Of a DNA stretch of 64,000 nt, positions 7,359-15,911 are shown piece by piece; position 1 is the first letter of the stretch; each line of letters opens with the position of its first letter. The stretch covers positions 1 to 64,000 of the forward strand of contig NZ_WNKX01000011.1 of the NCBI RefSeq assembly GCF_009720745.1. The letters run 5' to 3'. Made by a program: the position numbers and the translations under genes. This DNA is from Massilia eburnea (GTDB lineage: Bacteria; Pseudomonadota; Gammaproteobacteria; Burkholderiales; Burkholderiaceae_D). The notes under the pieces are model-generated. The model was not told the origin of the DNA and searched no databases. It worked only from the letters and a program-made list of their open reading frames with translations.

Positions 7359-8606
7359 ATGAGTTTCGATATCGCTTTGTCCGGCATCCAGGCCATCAAT
7401 GAGCAACTGGGCACGATTTCCAACAATATCGCCAACGCCGGGACCTTCGGCTTCAAGTCCAGCCGCGCCAACTTCGCGTCGCTGCACGCGGGCGCGCAGC
7501 CGACCGGCGTGCATGTGGAATCGCTGACCCAGTCGATCGGCCTGAACGGCGGCATCCAGGCCACCAACCGCAGCCTCGACGCGCTGATCAACGGCCGCGG
7601 CTTCTTCGTCGCCAAGGATTCCACCGGCCAGACCAGCTACACCCGCGTCGGCATCTTCAACAAGGACGCCACCGACTACATCGTCAACAGCGCCGGCGCG
7701 CGCGTGCAGGGCTTCCAGCTGACCCCGCCAAGCATGGTGGCCGGTCCAATGGGCGACATCAAGGTGCCGACCAACCTGCTGGCCGCCAAGGCGACCAGCA
7801 AGCTCGACTTCGTGGCCAACCTGTCGGCGGACTGGACTGTCCCTACCGGCAATATCACCACCAAGCTGCCGGACGCCACCGTGACCCCGCCCGTGGTGCC
7901 GGACGCGAATATGTACAATATGTCCAAGGTCACCGTGGTGCATGACTCGCTGGGCGTTGAGCACACCGTCACCCAGTACTTCGTGAAGGACCCGGCTGCG
8001 CTGACGGTCAAGGTGTATTCCGCCGTCGACGGCACCGACCTGGGCGCAGCCGGCGGTTCGCCTTACACCCTGACCTTCGACGCCAACGGCCAGCTCGATA
8101 CCGCAGCCAACGGCGGCGCCAATTACGTGCACAACCTGACCTTCAGCCCGAGCCCGGCTGCCGCCATGTCGGTCTCGCTGGACTACACCGGCACCACGTT
8201 CCAGAAAGGCGAGTCGACCACCTCCACCAATGCCGCCGACGGCTATGCCTCGGGCAGCTACGTGGGCGTCGACCTGGACCCGCAGGGCAATGTGGTGGCC
8301 AAGTATTCCAACGGCGAAAAGCAGGCCGTGGGCCGCCTCGCGATTGCCACCTTCCCGGACGAAGATGCGCTGACCCCGGTCAATGAAACCTCGTGGACCT
8401 CCAACGTCCAGTCCGGCAACCCCAACCTGTCCGAAGCGGGCCAGGGCGTGGCGGGTTCGCTGACGGTCGCTTCGCTGGAAACGTCCAACGTCGACATTAC
8501 TGCCGAACTGGTCAGCCTGATGACCTCGCAGCGCAACTACCAGGCCAACTCCAAGGTCATCACCGCGGAGAACCAGATGCTGCAGTCCCTGATGCAGGCC
8601 CTGTAA
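7359..8606 (+). CDS. flgE: Flagellar hook protein FlgE
   Basis: This 415-residue protein is the hook building block. It has the N-terminal coiled motif NNIANAGTFGFKSSRANFAS and the C-terminal flagellar basal-body domain (LETSNVDITAELVSLMTSQR, then NYQANSKVITAENQML). A central FlgE D2-type insert lies around residues 160-300. The length matches enteric FlgE (about 403). An AAAGG ribosome site precedes the ATG. Confidence 0.95.
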   Translation: MSFDIALSGIQAINEQLGTISNNIANAGTFGFKSSRANFASLHAGAQPTGVHVESLTQSIGLNGGIQATNRSLDALINGRGFFVAKDSTGQTSYTRVGIFNKDATDYIVNSAGARVQGFQLTPPSMVAGPMGDIKVPTNLLAAKATSKLDFVANLSADWTVPTGNITTKLPDATVTPPVVPDANMYNMSKVTVVHDSLGVEHTVTQYFVKDPAALTVKVYSAVDGTDLGAAGGSPYTLTFDANGQLDTAANGGANYVHNLTFSPSPAAAMSVSLDYTGTTFQKGESTTSTNAADGYASGSYVGVDLDPQGNVVAKYSNGEKQAVGRLAIATFPDEDALTPVNETSWTSNVQSGNPNLSEAGQGVAGSLTVASLETSNVDITAELVSLMTSQRNYQANSKVITAENQMLQSLMQAL

Positions 8607-8618
8607 CAGGACGACTGA

Positions 8619-9347
8619 ATGGACGCGCTGATCTACACCGCGATGAGCGGCGCCGAGCGGGCCATGCGTGGCCAGCAGGTGCACGCCAACAACCTGGCCA
8701 ACCTCGACACCAATGGCTTCCGCGCCAACCTCGAGCTGGCGCAGGCGGCCAGCCTGCCCGGCTACGGCTACGACGACCGCCATATGTCGCAGATCCAGGC
8801 CAATGCCGTGACGGACCGCCAGGGTGCGCTGCACCAGACCGGCCGCGAACTGGACATCGCCATTTCCGGCAACGGCTACTTCGCCGTGCAGGGTCCGAGC
8901 GGCGAAGCCTATACCCGCGCCGGCGCCGTCACGCTCGACGCCGACGGCAGCATGACCGTCAACGGCATGCAGCTGCTGGGCGAAGGCGGCCCGATCACCC
9001 TGCCCCCGCACCGCAAGATGGAAATCGGCCAGGACGGCACGGTGTCCGTGCTGGGCGCCGGGGCCGACGCGCAGATGCAGGTGATCGACAAGCTCAAGCT
9101 GGTGCGCGCCGAAGCGTCCGAGCTGACCAAGAATGAAGCGGGCCTGGTGGTGGCGCGCAACGGCCAGGACCTGGCCGCCGATCCCACCGTGCAGGTCAAG
9201 GCGGGCCACCTGGAAGGCTCGAATGTATCGGCGGTCGAAGAGATGGTCGCCACCATGAGCCTGAACCGCACTTTTGAAGTCCAGATGAAATTGTTCAAGG
9301 CCGCCGACGACATGACTTCGACCGGCAACAAACTGATTACCGGCTAA
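8619..9347 (+). CDS. flgF: Flagellar proximal rod protein FlgF
   Basis: This 242-residue rod protein has VHANNLANLDTNGFRANL at the N-terminus, the DIAISGNGYFAVQ core typical of FlgF/FlgG/FlgE, and the C-terminal segment GHLEGSNVSAVEEMVATMSL. It joins FlgB/C to the distal rod. It follows flgE by 12 bp. Confidence 0.94.
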   Translation: MDALIYTAMSGAERAMRGQQVHANNLANLDTNGFRANLELAQAASLPGYGYDDRHMSQIQANAVTDRQGALHQTGRELDIAISGNGYFAVQGPSGEAYTRAGAVTLDADGSMTVNGMQLLGEGGPITLPPHRKMEIGQDGTVSVLGAGADAQMQVIDKLKLVRAEASELTKNEAGLVVARNGQDLAADPTVQVKAGHLEGSNVSAVEEMVATMSLNRTFEVQMKLFKAADDMTSTGNKLITG

Positions 9348-9359
9348 AGGAGATTGACG

Positions 9360-10151
9360 ATGAATCCAGCAATGTGGATCAGCAAAACCGGCGTGCAGGC
9401 GCAAGACGCCAAACTGCAGGCGATTGCCAACAACCTGGCCAACGCCAATACCGTGGGCTACAAGCGCGACCGCGTGGTGTTCGAAGACCTGTTCTACTCG
9501 ATCGACCAGCAGCCGGGCGCCCAGCGTGCCGACAACAACACGCTGAACCCGTCCGGCGTGCAGATGGGTAATGGTACCCACCTGGTCGGCACCCAGAAGA
9601 TCTTCACCAACGGCAGCCTGCAAACCACCAATAACGCCCTTGACGTCGCCGTGATGGGCAACGGCTTCCTGCAGGTGCGCCGCCCGAACGGCGAACCGGC
9701 CTATACCCGCGCCGGCCAGCTGCAGGTGGACAAGGACGGCGTGCTGGTGAATGCCTCCGGCCTGCCGCTGGTGCCGCAGATTACCGTGCCGGCCAACGCC
9801 ACCGTCATCACCATCGGCGAAAACGGCACCGTGTCGGCCACCATTCCGGGCAACACCCAGCCGACCGAGCTGGGCCAGTTGACCCTGACCTCCTTCATCA
9901 ACCCGACCGGCCTGCAGGCCCTGGGGGAAAACCTGTTCGCCGAAACGCCGGCATCCGGCGCACCGACCGAAGGCCGCCCGGGCGACGCCCAGTTCGGAAA
10001 GCTGAAGCAAGGCGCGCTGGAAGGCTCCAACGTGCAGGTGGTGGAAGAGATGGTGGACATGATCGCCGCCCAGCGCACTTACGAGATGAACACCAAAGTA
10101 CTGACCGCAGCCGACAATATGCTGCAATACCTGGCACAGGCCGCACGCTGA
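9360..10151 (+). CDS. flgG: Flagellar distal rod protein FlgG
   Basis: This 263-residue protein is close to the family length of about 260. Visible signatures are IANNLANANTVGYKRDRVVF, the ALDVAVMGNGFLQV core and the C-terminal QGALEGSNVQVVEEMVDMI. The ATG at 9360 follows AAAGGAG; an upstream TTG at 9354 lies within the ribosome-site region and is not preferred. The stop overlaps the flgH ATG (TGATG). Confidence 0.95.
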   Translation: MNPAMWISKTGVQAQDAKLQAIANNLANANTVGYKRDRVVFEDLFYSIDQQPGAQRADNNTLNPSGVQMGNGTHLVGTQKIFTNGSLQTTNNALDVAVMGNGFLQVRRPNGEPAYTRAGQLQVDKDGVLVNASGLPLVPQITVPANATVITIGENGTVSATIPGNTQPTELGQLTLTSFINPTGLQALGENLFAETPASGAPTEGRPGDAQFGKLKQGALEGSNVQVVEEMVDMIAAQRTYEMNTKVLTAADNMLQYLAQAAR

Positions 10152-10810
10152 TGAAAACCGCCCTGCCCGCGCTGGCACTTCTGCTCCTGGCTGCTTGCAG
10201 CAGCCTGCAGCCGACTGTGCGTCCGGCGCCTTTCGAAGAAGCCCCGAGCGTGGCGCGCAGCACGCAGCCACGCGGCAGTTCCGGCGGCGTCTTTAACCCG
10301 GACAGCAGCATTTCGCTGGTGTCGGACAGCCGCGCCTTCCGCGTCGGCGACGTGGTGACCGTGATCTTGCAGGAAACCACGCAGGCATCGAAGAGTGCCG
10401 GTACCACCCTGGGCAAGGATGCCAGCGTCGGCATCGCCGCGCCCGGCCTGCTGGGCAAGACTTTCCCGAAGGCGGGCGTGGACTTGTCCGCGCAGCGCGG
10501 ATTCAAGGGCGATGCCTCGAGCACGCAGCAGAATGCACTCACTGGTGCGATTACCGTGATCGTGCAGGAAGTGATGCCGAATGGCTTGCTCAAGGTGGCC
10601 GGCGAGAAAGTGCTGACCTTGAACCAGGGCGAGGAATTCGTACGCCTGCGCGGCTATCTGCGCGCGGCCGATATCGATGCCAATAACCAGGTATCGTCGC
10701 AGCGCATTGCCAATGCGCGCATTGCCTACGGCGCGCAGGGGTCGCTCGCCGAGACCAACCAGCCGGGCTGGTTGACGCGGTTCTTCCTTGGCCCCTTGAT
10801 GCCATTTTGA
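10151..10810 (+). CDS. flgH: Flagellar L-ring lipoprotein FlgH
   Basis: This 219-residue protein has a lipoprotein signal with lipobox LAAC (MKTALPALALLLLAACSS) and the L-ring domain (FRVGDVVTVILQETTQASKS, ALTGAITVIVQEVMPNGLLK, EFVRLRGYLRAADID). It forms the outer-membrane bushing around the rod. Its stop is 11 bp before the chosen flgI start. Confidence 0.95.
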   Translation: MKTALPALALLLLAACSSLQPTVRPAPFEEAPSVARSTQPRGSSGGVFNPDSSISLVSDSRAFRVGDVVTVILQETTQASKSAGTTLGKDASVGIAAPGLLGKTFPKAGVDLSAQRGFKGDASSTQQNALTGAITVIVQEVMPNGLLKVAGEKVLTLNQGEEFVRLRGYLRAADIDANNQVSSQRIANARIAYGAQGSLAETNQPGWLTRFFLGPLMPF

Positions 10811-10821
10811 GGTGAGTGATG

Positions 10822-12015
10822 ATGTTCCGCTTTCAACCCGGTAAACCAGGGTCAGACCGAAGGGTCAGGCCCTTTATACGCGGCGGCCGCCGGACCTGGG
10901 TCAGCCCCTTGGGTCTGACCCAGATTTACCGGGTTCTGGCAGCGCTGATGCTGGCAATAGCCATCCCCGCATCAGCCGCCCCCACCCTGCGCAACCTGGT
11001 TGCCATCGAGGGCGTGCGTGACAACCCCCTGGTTGGCTACGGCCTGGTCGTCGGCCTGAACGGCTCCGGCGACTCGACCCAGGTGAAGTTCGCCAGCCAG
11101 TCCGTGGTCAACATGCTCAAGCAATTCGGCGTGAAAATGCCCGACGGCGCCGACGCCAAATCCAAGAATGTCGCCGCCGTGATGGTCTCGGCAACCTTCC
11201 CGCCCGGCTACCGCCGCGGCCAGCCGATCGACGTCACCGTTTCCTCGCTGGGCGATGCCAAAAGCCTGCGCGGCGGCGCCCTGCTGCTGACGCCGCTGAA
11301 AGCCGCCGACAACGAAGTCTACGCCCTGGCCCAGGGCAATGTGGTGGTAGGCGGCCTGTCCGCAGGCGGCAAGAGCGGCTCCTCGGTCACCGTGAATACC
11401 CCGACCGCCGGCCGCATCCCGAACGGCGCCGTGATCGAACGCGAGATCGCCACCGACTTCGCCACCAAGCCGAGCGTGCACCTGTCGCTGCGCCAGCCGA
11501 ACTTCGAGACCGCCACCAATATCGTGGAAGCGATCAACCGCAAGTTCGGCAATGTGGCCAGCACCGCCGACGGCACCGGCATCGACGTCCTCGCGCCGGA
11601 AAACCCAACCCAGCGCGTCGCCTTCATGGCCAAGCTGGAAGCGCTGCCGATCGAAGTGGGCGCCGAGACCCCGAAAGTCGTCTTCAACTCGCGCACCGGC
11701 ACCGTGGTCATCGCCGACGGCCTGCGTGTGAAGGCCGCCGCCGTCACCCACGGCTCGCTCAAGGTGGTCATTTCGGAAAGCGCGAAGGTCAGCCAGCCGG
11801 CGCCGTTCAGCCAGGGCCAGACCACGGTCACCCCGCAATCGAACGTGGCGGTGGACGAAGCCCGTCCGCACACCTTCAAGTGGCCGGCCGGCGCCAAGCT
11901 GCAAACCATCATCGACACGGTCAACAGCCTGGGCGCCACGCCGGACGACATCATGGCTATCCTGCAGGCGCTGGACCAGGCGGGCGCCATCGAAGGCGAA
12001 CTGGTGGTGATCTGA
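10822..12015 (+). CDS. flgI: Flagellar P-ring protein FlgI with a repeat-derived insert in its signal peptide
   Basis: The mature part (from about residue 53) is a complete P-ring protein: RNLVAIEGVRDNPLVGYGLV, GLNGSGDSTQ, the NVAAVMVSATFPPGYRRGQP segment and the C-terminal helix GATPDDIMAILQALDQAGAI. The N-terminus is abnormal. MFRF is followed by about 34 residues (QPGKPGSDRRVRPFIRGG and on to QIYRV) before the hydrophobic core LAALMLAIAIPASAA. Those codons lie within an inverted-repeat element (10834-10935). Without it the sequence would read MFRF-LAALMLAIAIPASAA, a normal Sec signal. I chose ATG 10822 for its 7-base spacing from GAGGTG; ATG 10819 is also possible. An internal TTG at 10909 would give a shorter usable signal. 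Confidence 0.9.
   Translation: MFRFQPGKPGSDRRVRPFIRGGRRTWVSPLGLTQIYRVLAALMLAIAIPASAAPTLRNLVAIEGVRDNPLVGYGLVVGLNGSGDSTQVKFASQSVVNMLKQFGVKMPDGADAKSKNVAAVMVSATFPPGYRRGQPIDVTVSSLGDAKSLRGGALLLTPLKAADNEVYALAQGNVVVGGLSAGGKSGSSVTVNTPTAGRIPNGAVIEREIATDFATKPSVHLSLRQPNFETATNIVEAINRKFGNVASTADGTGIDVLAPENPTQRVAFMAKLEALPIEVGAETPKVVFNSRTGTVVIADGLRVKAAAVTHGSLKVVISESAKVSQPAPFSQGQTTVTPQSNVAVDEARPHTFKWPAGAKLQTIIDTVNSLGATPDDIMAILQALDQAGAIEGELVVI
10834..10935. repeat. 102-bp palindromic element inserted in frame in flgI
   Basis: The left end AACCCGGTAAACCAGGGTCA (from 10835) and the right end TGACCCAGATTTACCGGGTT (to 10935) are imperfect inverted repeats. Inner complementary parts are GGGTCAGGCC and GGGTCAGCCCC, with a GC-rich centre (CGGCGGCCGCCG). 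The span from after the TTT codon of MFRF to before CTG is 102 bp, exactly 34 codons. One base of the boundary is ambiguous because a C follows both possible ends. A related element lies at 21116-21226. Confidence 0.8.
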
Positions 12016-12413
12016 TGGACAGCCGCTTCCTGCCCATGCCGGTGCGCCAGCTCGATATCGGCAAAGCCGCCGAGCCAACAATCGGCGAGGCCGCCCCTGC
12101 GCCCCAGACCGACGAGTCGCGCTACCACGCCAAGGCCACCGAAGCGGCAGTCAAGTTCGAAAGCTTCTTCATCGCCCAGACCTTGCACAAGATGCGCGAC
12201 GCCACCAAGGCCATGGCGGACGACGACAGCATCTACAAGGACTCGATCAACAGCGACATGCTGGACATGGCCGACAATATGGTGGCTGACCAGCTGGCCG
12301 GACGGCGCGCTTTCGGCATCGCCGATGCCATCCTGCGCCAGCTGGCGCCGCCTGCGCAGCCTTCCGCGACAGAAAATTTCGTTTTACCAAAGAAAAACCC
12401 GACTGACGCTTAA
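12015..12413 (+). CDS. flgJ: FlgJ, rod-binding domain only
   Basis: This 132-residue protein contains only the N-terminal rod-assembly domain of FlgJ: AAVKFESFFIAQTLHKMRDA, then MLDMADNMVADQLAGRRAFG and ADAILRQL. The muramidase/glucosaminidase half of the bifunctional enteric FlgJ (about 313 residues) is absent and is supplied by the separate gene at 4332. The ATG overlaps the flgI stop (TGATG). The natural C-terminal tail and stop suggest a true single-domain form rather than a frameshift. Confidence 0.88.
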   Translation: MDSRFLPMPVRQLDIGKAAEPTIGEAAPAPQTDESRYHAKATEAAVKFESFFIAQTLHKMRDATKAMADDDSIYKDSINSDMLDMADNMVADQLAGRRAFGIADAILRQLAPPAQPSATENFVLPKKNPTDA

Positions 12414-12496
12414 TCCCCGTCCCGGCGCGGTCGCCTTTACACGTTAACGGGTCGATGCCTTGGAGCAACGGCCTCAGCCCAAGGGAAGATTGCACC

Positions 12497-13864
12497 ATGT
12501 CGATTATCAATAATGCACTGTCAGGATCGTTGGCGGCCCAGACCGCCATCAATACGAGCAGCCAGAACATTGCAAACCTGCAAACGAAGGGCTATACCCG
12601 CCAGGGCGTACTCCTGTCGGCGGTGGCACCGGCCAGCGGCACCAAGGGCGCCGGCTTCGGCGTCGAAGTCAGCCAGCTGCTCCGTTTTTCCGATTCCTAC
12701 AAGAGCCAGCAGCTGTGGCGCGCCAATTCCGAACTCGGCTCGCGCACCCAGTCCCAGCCCTACTTCACGCAGCTCGAGCGCGTGATGGGCGATGACAAGA
12801 CCAGCCTCTCGAATGGCGTCGACCAGTTCTTCCGCGCCCTGAATGCCGCCGGCGTCGACCCGGTATCGACGCCGCTGCGCCAGCAAGTGCTGACCTCCGC
12901 CAACGCCATGGCGCAATCGTTCAACAGCATCTACAACCTGACGCGCCAGCAACAGACGTCGGTCGACCAGCAGCGCGACGCCATGCTGCCGCAGCTGAAC
13001 ACCCTGACCGCCAATATCGCCAGCCTGAACCAGCGCATCACACAGGCCGGTTCGCTTGGCACCAATACCTCCGCCCTGATTGACGAGCGCGACCGCAATA
13101 TCGATTCGCTGGCCAACCTGGTCTCGGTGGAAGTGCTGGAACAGCCGGACGGCACCCGCAGCGTCTCGCTGCGCAGCGGCCAGCCGCTGGTGGCCGGCAA
13201 CCTGGCCGGCACGCTGGACATGAATACCGCGACCACCCCAGCCTCGCTTGAGCTGAAATTCGCCGGCACCACCTTCGGCCTGGACGACACCAAGGTCGGC
13301 GGCCAGCTGGGCGGCCTTGGCGACTTTGAAAAGAACTTCCTCACTCCGCTGCAGACCTCCCTGACCGATATGGCCGACCAGATGGCCACCATGGTCAACA
13401 CCCAGCTGAAAGCCGGCTTCAAGCCCGATGGCACGGCTGGCGTCGACCTGTTCTCGTTCAACCCGACTGGCGCCGGCGGCATCCTCAACCTGACGCCAGG
13501 CATCCAGGCCGCCGACCTCGCGTTTTCGGCCGACGGCCAGCCAGGCGACAGCGGCAACCTGCAACAGCTGATCGCCATCAAAGGCAAGCCGGTGACCCTG
13601 GCCTCGGTCGGCACCGTGCTGCTGGGCGACGCGGACACCCAGCTGGTCGGCAAGCTGGGCATCGACAGCGGCCAGAACCAGTCGCTGCTGGACACCGCCA
13701 CCACCATCCGCCAGCAGTCGGAAGACGACTGGGCAGCGACCAGCTCCGTCAACAAGGACGAAGAAGCGATCAACCTGGTCGAATACCAGAATATGTACCA
13801 GGCGAACATGAAGGTGATCGCCGTGGCCAATACCCTGTTTGACGCCACCCTGGCGCTGTTCTAA
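12497..13864 (+). CDS. flgK: Flagellar hook-filament junction protein FlgK (HAP1)
   Basis: This 455-residue protein has the N-terminal signature SGSLAAQTAINTSSQNIANL with QTKGYTRQGV, the long coiled segment (NTLTANIASLNQRITQAG), and the C-terminal helix NLVEYQNMYQANMKVIAVAN. It is about 90 residues shorter than enteric FlgK, with a reduced central domain. An 83-bp gap separates it from flgJ, the largest gap in the flgB-L run, so an internal promoter is possible though none is clear. The start at 12497 follows AAGGGAAG. Its chaperone FlgN is encoded upstream. Confidence 0.93.
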   Translation: MSIINNALSGSLAAQTAINTSSQNIANLQTKGYTRQGVLLSAVAPASGTKGAGFGVEVSQLLRFSDSYKSQQLWRANSELGSRTQSQPYFTQLERVMGDDKTSLSNGVDQFFRALNAAGVDPVSTPLRQQVLTSANAMAQSFNSIYNLTRQQQTSVDQQRDAMLPQLNTLTANIASLNQRITQAGSLGTNTSALIDERDRNIDSLANLVSVEVLEQPDGTRSVSLRSGQPLVAGNLAGTLDMNTATTPASLELKFAGTTFGLDDTKVGGQLGGLGDFEKNFLTPLQTSLTDMADQMATMVNTQLKAGFKPDGTAGVDLFSFNPTGAGGILNLTPGIQAADLAFSADGQPGDSGNLQQLIAIKGKPVTLASVGTVLLGDADTQLVGKLGIDSGQNQSLLDTATTIRQQSEDDWAATSSVNKDEEAINLVEYQNMYQANMKVIAVANTLFDATLALF

Positions 13865-13875
13865 GGATAAGCAAG

Positions 13876-14790
13876 ATGCGCATCGCCTCCAGCCAGTTCC
13901 AGGCTTCCATGAACCGCTCGCTGCAGATCAACCAAAGCGTGATCGCCAAGCTGACCGAGCAAATGGCCACTGGCAACAAGATCCAGGTGCCGTCCGACGA
14001 ACCGATCGCCAACGTACGCCTGTCGCGCCTGCGCCGCGAAGAAAACATCGTCGGCCAGTACATCGAAAATATCGACGCGGTGAAAATCCGCCTGTCCAAG
14101 AACGAGACCTACCTGACCTCGATGGTCAACGACATGGGCTCCGCGCGCGACCTGTTCGTCTGGGCCTCGGACGGTTCCAACACGTCGGCCGACCTGAATT
14201 CGATGGTCAACAGCCTGACCTCCCTGCGCGACTCGCTGTACTTCAACGGCAACACGCTCGACCAGGAAGGCAAGTATATTTTCTCCGGCACCGCGACCGG
14301 CACCCCGGCCCTGACCCTGAACGCCGCCGCCGCGCCCGGCTCGCGCTACAGCTTCAGCGGCAATAACAATACGCAAGAAGTTGTGGTCGGCAACGGCATC
14401 ACCCAGCCGGCCAACGTCACGGTCGACGGCATGGATGTCTACCTGAACAAGCTGGACGTGGCGATTAACCTGCTGAGCTCCCCAGCTGCCAGCCTCAGCA
14501 ACCCGGCATTGCAAGCCGCGCTGAAAGACGCCCTGGACGGCACCGACACCGCGCTCAACCTGGTCTCCGGCAAGATCGCCCAGTTCGGCGGCGCGCAAAA
14601 CGTGATGGAAACCCTGTCCAACAACCACAGCAACGTCAGCCTGTCGAACAAGATCGCGATCACCGACATCGCACAACTGGATTACGGCCTCGCCGCCACC
14701 CAGCTCTCTGGCTACAATAGCGCCTTGCAGGCAACGTACCAGGCGTACGCCAAGGTCAGCAACCTGTCGCTGTTTAACGTCATCTCCTGA
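13876..14790 (+). CDS. flgL: Flagellar hook-filament junction protein FlgL (HAP3)
   Basis: This 304-residue protein of the flagellin/FlgL family begins MRIASSQFQASMNRSLQINQ, followed by LTEQMATGNKIQVPSDEP and the LSRLRREENIVGQYIENIDA helix. The C-terminal helix ends AKVSNLSLFNVIS. It sits between FlgK and the filament. It lies 11 bp after flgK and 5 bp before the next gene. Confidence 0.93.
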   Translation: MRIASSQFQASMNRSLQINQSVIAKLTEQMATGNKIQVPSDEPIANVRLSRLRREENIVGQYIENIDAVKIRLSKNETYLTSMVNDMGSARDLFVWASDGSNTSADLNSMVNSLTSLRDSLYFNGNTLDQEGKYIFSGTATGTPALTLNAAAAPGSRYSFSGNNNTQEVVVGNGITQPANVTVDGMDVYLNKLDVAINLLSSPAASLSNPALQAALKDALDGTDTALNLVSGKIAQFGGAQNVMETLSNNHSNVSLSNKIAITDIAQLDYGLAATQLSGYNSALQATYQAYAKVSNLSLFNVIS

Positions 14791-14795
14791 TCATC

Positions 14796-15830
14796 ATGGA
14801 AATCGCCCAACGCCCCAGCACACCAGGACTCAGCACCCGCGCCACCGCCAATCCAGCGGCGGGCCAGGCCGAGTCCACGCTGGCGGATGCGGGCACGCCC
14901 GTCGAGCAGGCGGCCGCCAACGATGCGCCAGCGCCCCTGCGCCGCGGCCTCAGCAATCTCAACGCCCCGCTGCAAAGCGACGTCTCCGGCGCCCAGCAAG
15001 CGATCGACTTCCTCGAACAGAGCGCCGCCCAGCTGCGCGCACTGAAGACCGACATCGCCGCCAAACTGGCCACGCGCCAGATGCGCGACGGCCAGGTAGA
15101 ACAGCGCGTACGCCAGTTCACCGAAACCTGGCGCAGCCGCAGCCAGGCCTCCGGCGGCACGCTCGACGCCCAGCTGAACTACTCGAACGACCCATCGACG
15201 CAACGCTTCAGCGTACGCGGCATGACGCTGGCCAACCTGCGCAACGGCGCCCGCGAAACGCTGGCCATCTCGGTCGGCGGCGGCACGGCCGGCCTGCGCT
15301 CCGTGCACCTGGCGCCCGGCCTGTCGGACGGCGAGATCATTTCCCGTTTCGACCAGGCCATGGCGCCCGCCGGCGTACGCGTTTCCGTCAACAAGGATGG
15401 CGAGCTGGTCTTCAGCACGCCTGAAAACGCCTGGCCCGCGGTACGCGACTCGCTCGCGGTCCAAGGTTCCGGCATCCGCTTCCCCGCCGGCCAGTTGAAC
15501 CGCGTACGAGCCGAGGCCGAAGCCCCCGTCGTCATGCCGGAAAACTGGGGCACCAGCGACATCGACTCCATGCGCGCCACGCTGCAGCAGGTGACGCAAG
15601 CGCTGTCGCAAGTGGAAGCCGCGCTGGCCAAAGTGCGCCAGGAATACGTCGCCACGACCCAGCGCATGCAAAGCAGCTTGCCCGAGATTGAAGTCGCCGG
15701 CATGGGCCAGATGGCCGACGTCTTCCGCAACATCGCCAACGAGCCCGGCTACGCCGCCCTGGTCTCGCTCACCTCCGCCCTGGTCGGCATCAACCGCGAC
15801 CGCGTCGTCTCCCTGCTCCGACTATCTTAA
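14796..15830 (+). CDS. Putative hook-associated/filament-linked flagellar protein (LafW-like position)
   Basis: This 344-residue protein has a Pro/Ala-rich N-terminus, a helical region (AIDFLEQSAAQLRALKTDIA), a beta-rich domain, and a C-terminal helical part (ATLQQVTQALSQVEAALAKV). The stretch RETLAISVGGG with SDGEIISRFDQAMAPAGVRV and ELVFSTPENAW resembles the hook-IN motif of flagellins and FliD. It follows flgL by 5 bp, the place where some lateral clusters carry lafW, annotated as hook-associated. The match is by position and weak motif only, so the function is an inference. Its TAA is immediately followed by the left repeat of the transposase element. Confidence 0.5.
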   Translation: MEIAQRPSTPGLSTRATANPAAGQAESTLADAGTPVEQAAANDAPAPLRRGLSNLNAPLQSDVSGAQQAIDFLEQSAAQLRALKTDIAAKLATRQMRDGQVEQRVRQFTETWRSRSQASGGTLDAQLNYSNDPSTQRFSVRGMTLANLRNGARETLAISVGGGTAGLRSVHLAPGLSDGEIISRFDQAMAPAGVRVSVNKDGELVFSTPENAWPAVRDSLAVQGSGIRFPAGQLNRVRAEAEAPVVMPENWGTSDIDSMRATLQQVTQALSQVEAALAKVRQEYVATTQRMQSSLPEIEVAGMGQMADVFRNIANEPGYAALVSLTSALVGINRDRVVSLLRLS

Positions 15831-15863
15831 AAGTCGGGGTCAGCTCTGGCAATCGGACATTTC
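15830..15863 (+). repeat. Left REP of the transposase element
   Basis: This 34-bp repeat (AAAGTCGGGGTCAGCTCTGG then CAATCGGACATTTC) is the exact reverse complement of 16743-16776 and identical to 25481-25514. It starts on the last base of the upstream TAA stop. Confidence 0.88.
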
Positions 15864-15911
15864 TTGCGCCAACGCAAAACAATCTGACTTCGGCAGGCCT
15901 ACACTGGCCTC

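Noticed and set aside
6543-10271. Long minus-strand open frame of about 1240 codons opposite flgC-flgH
   Set aside because: It is a shadow caused by high third-position GC; its product is low-complexity and the plus strand holds seven well-conserved flagellar genes.
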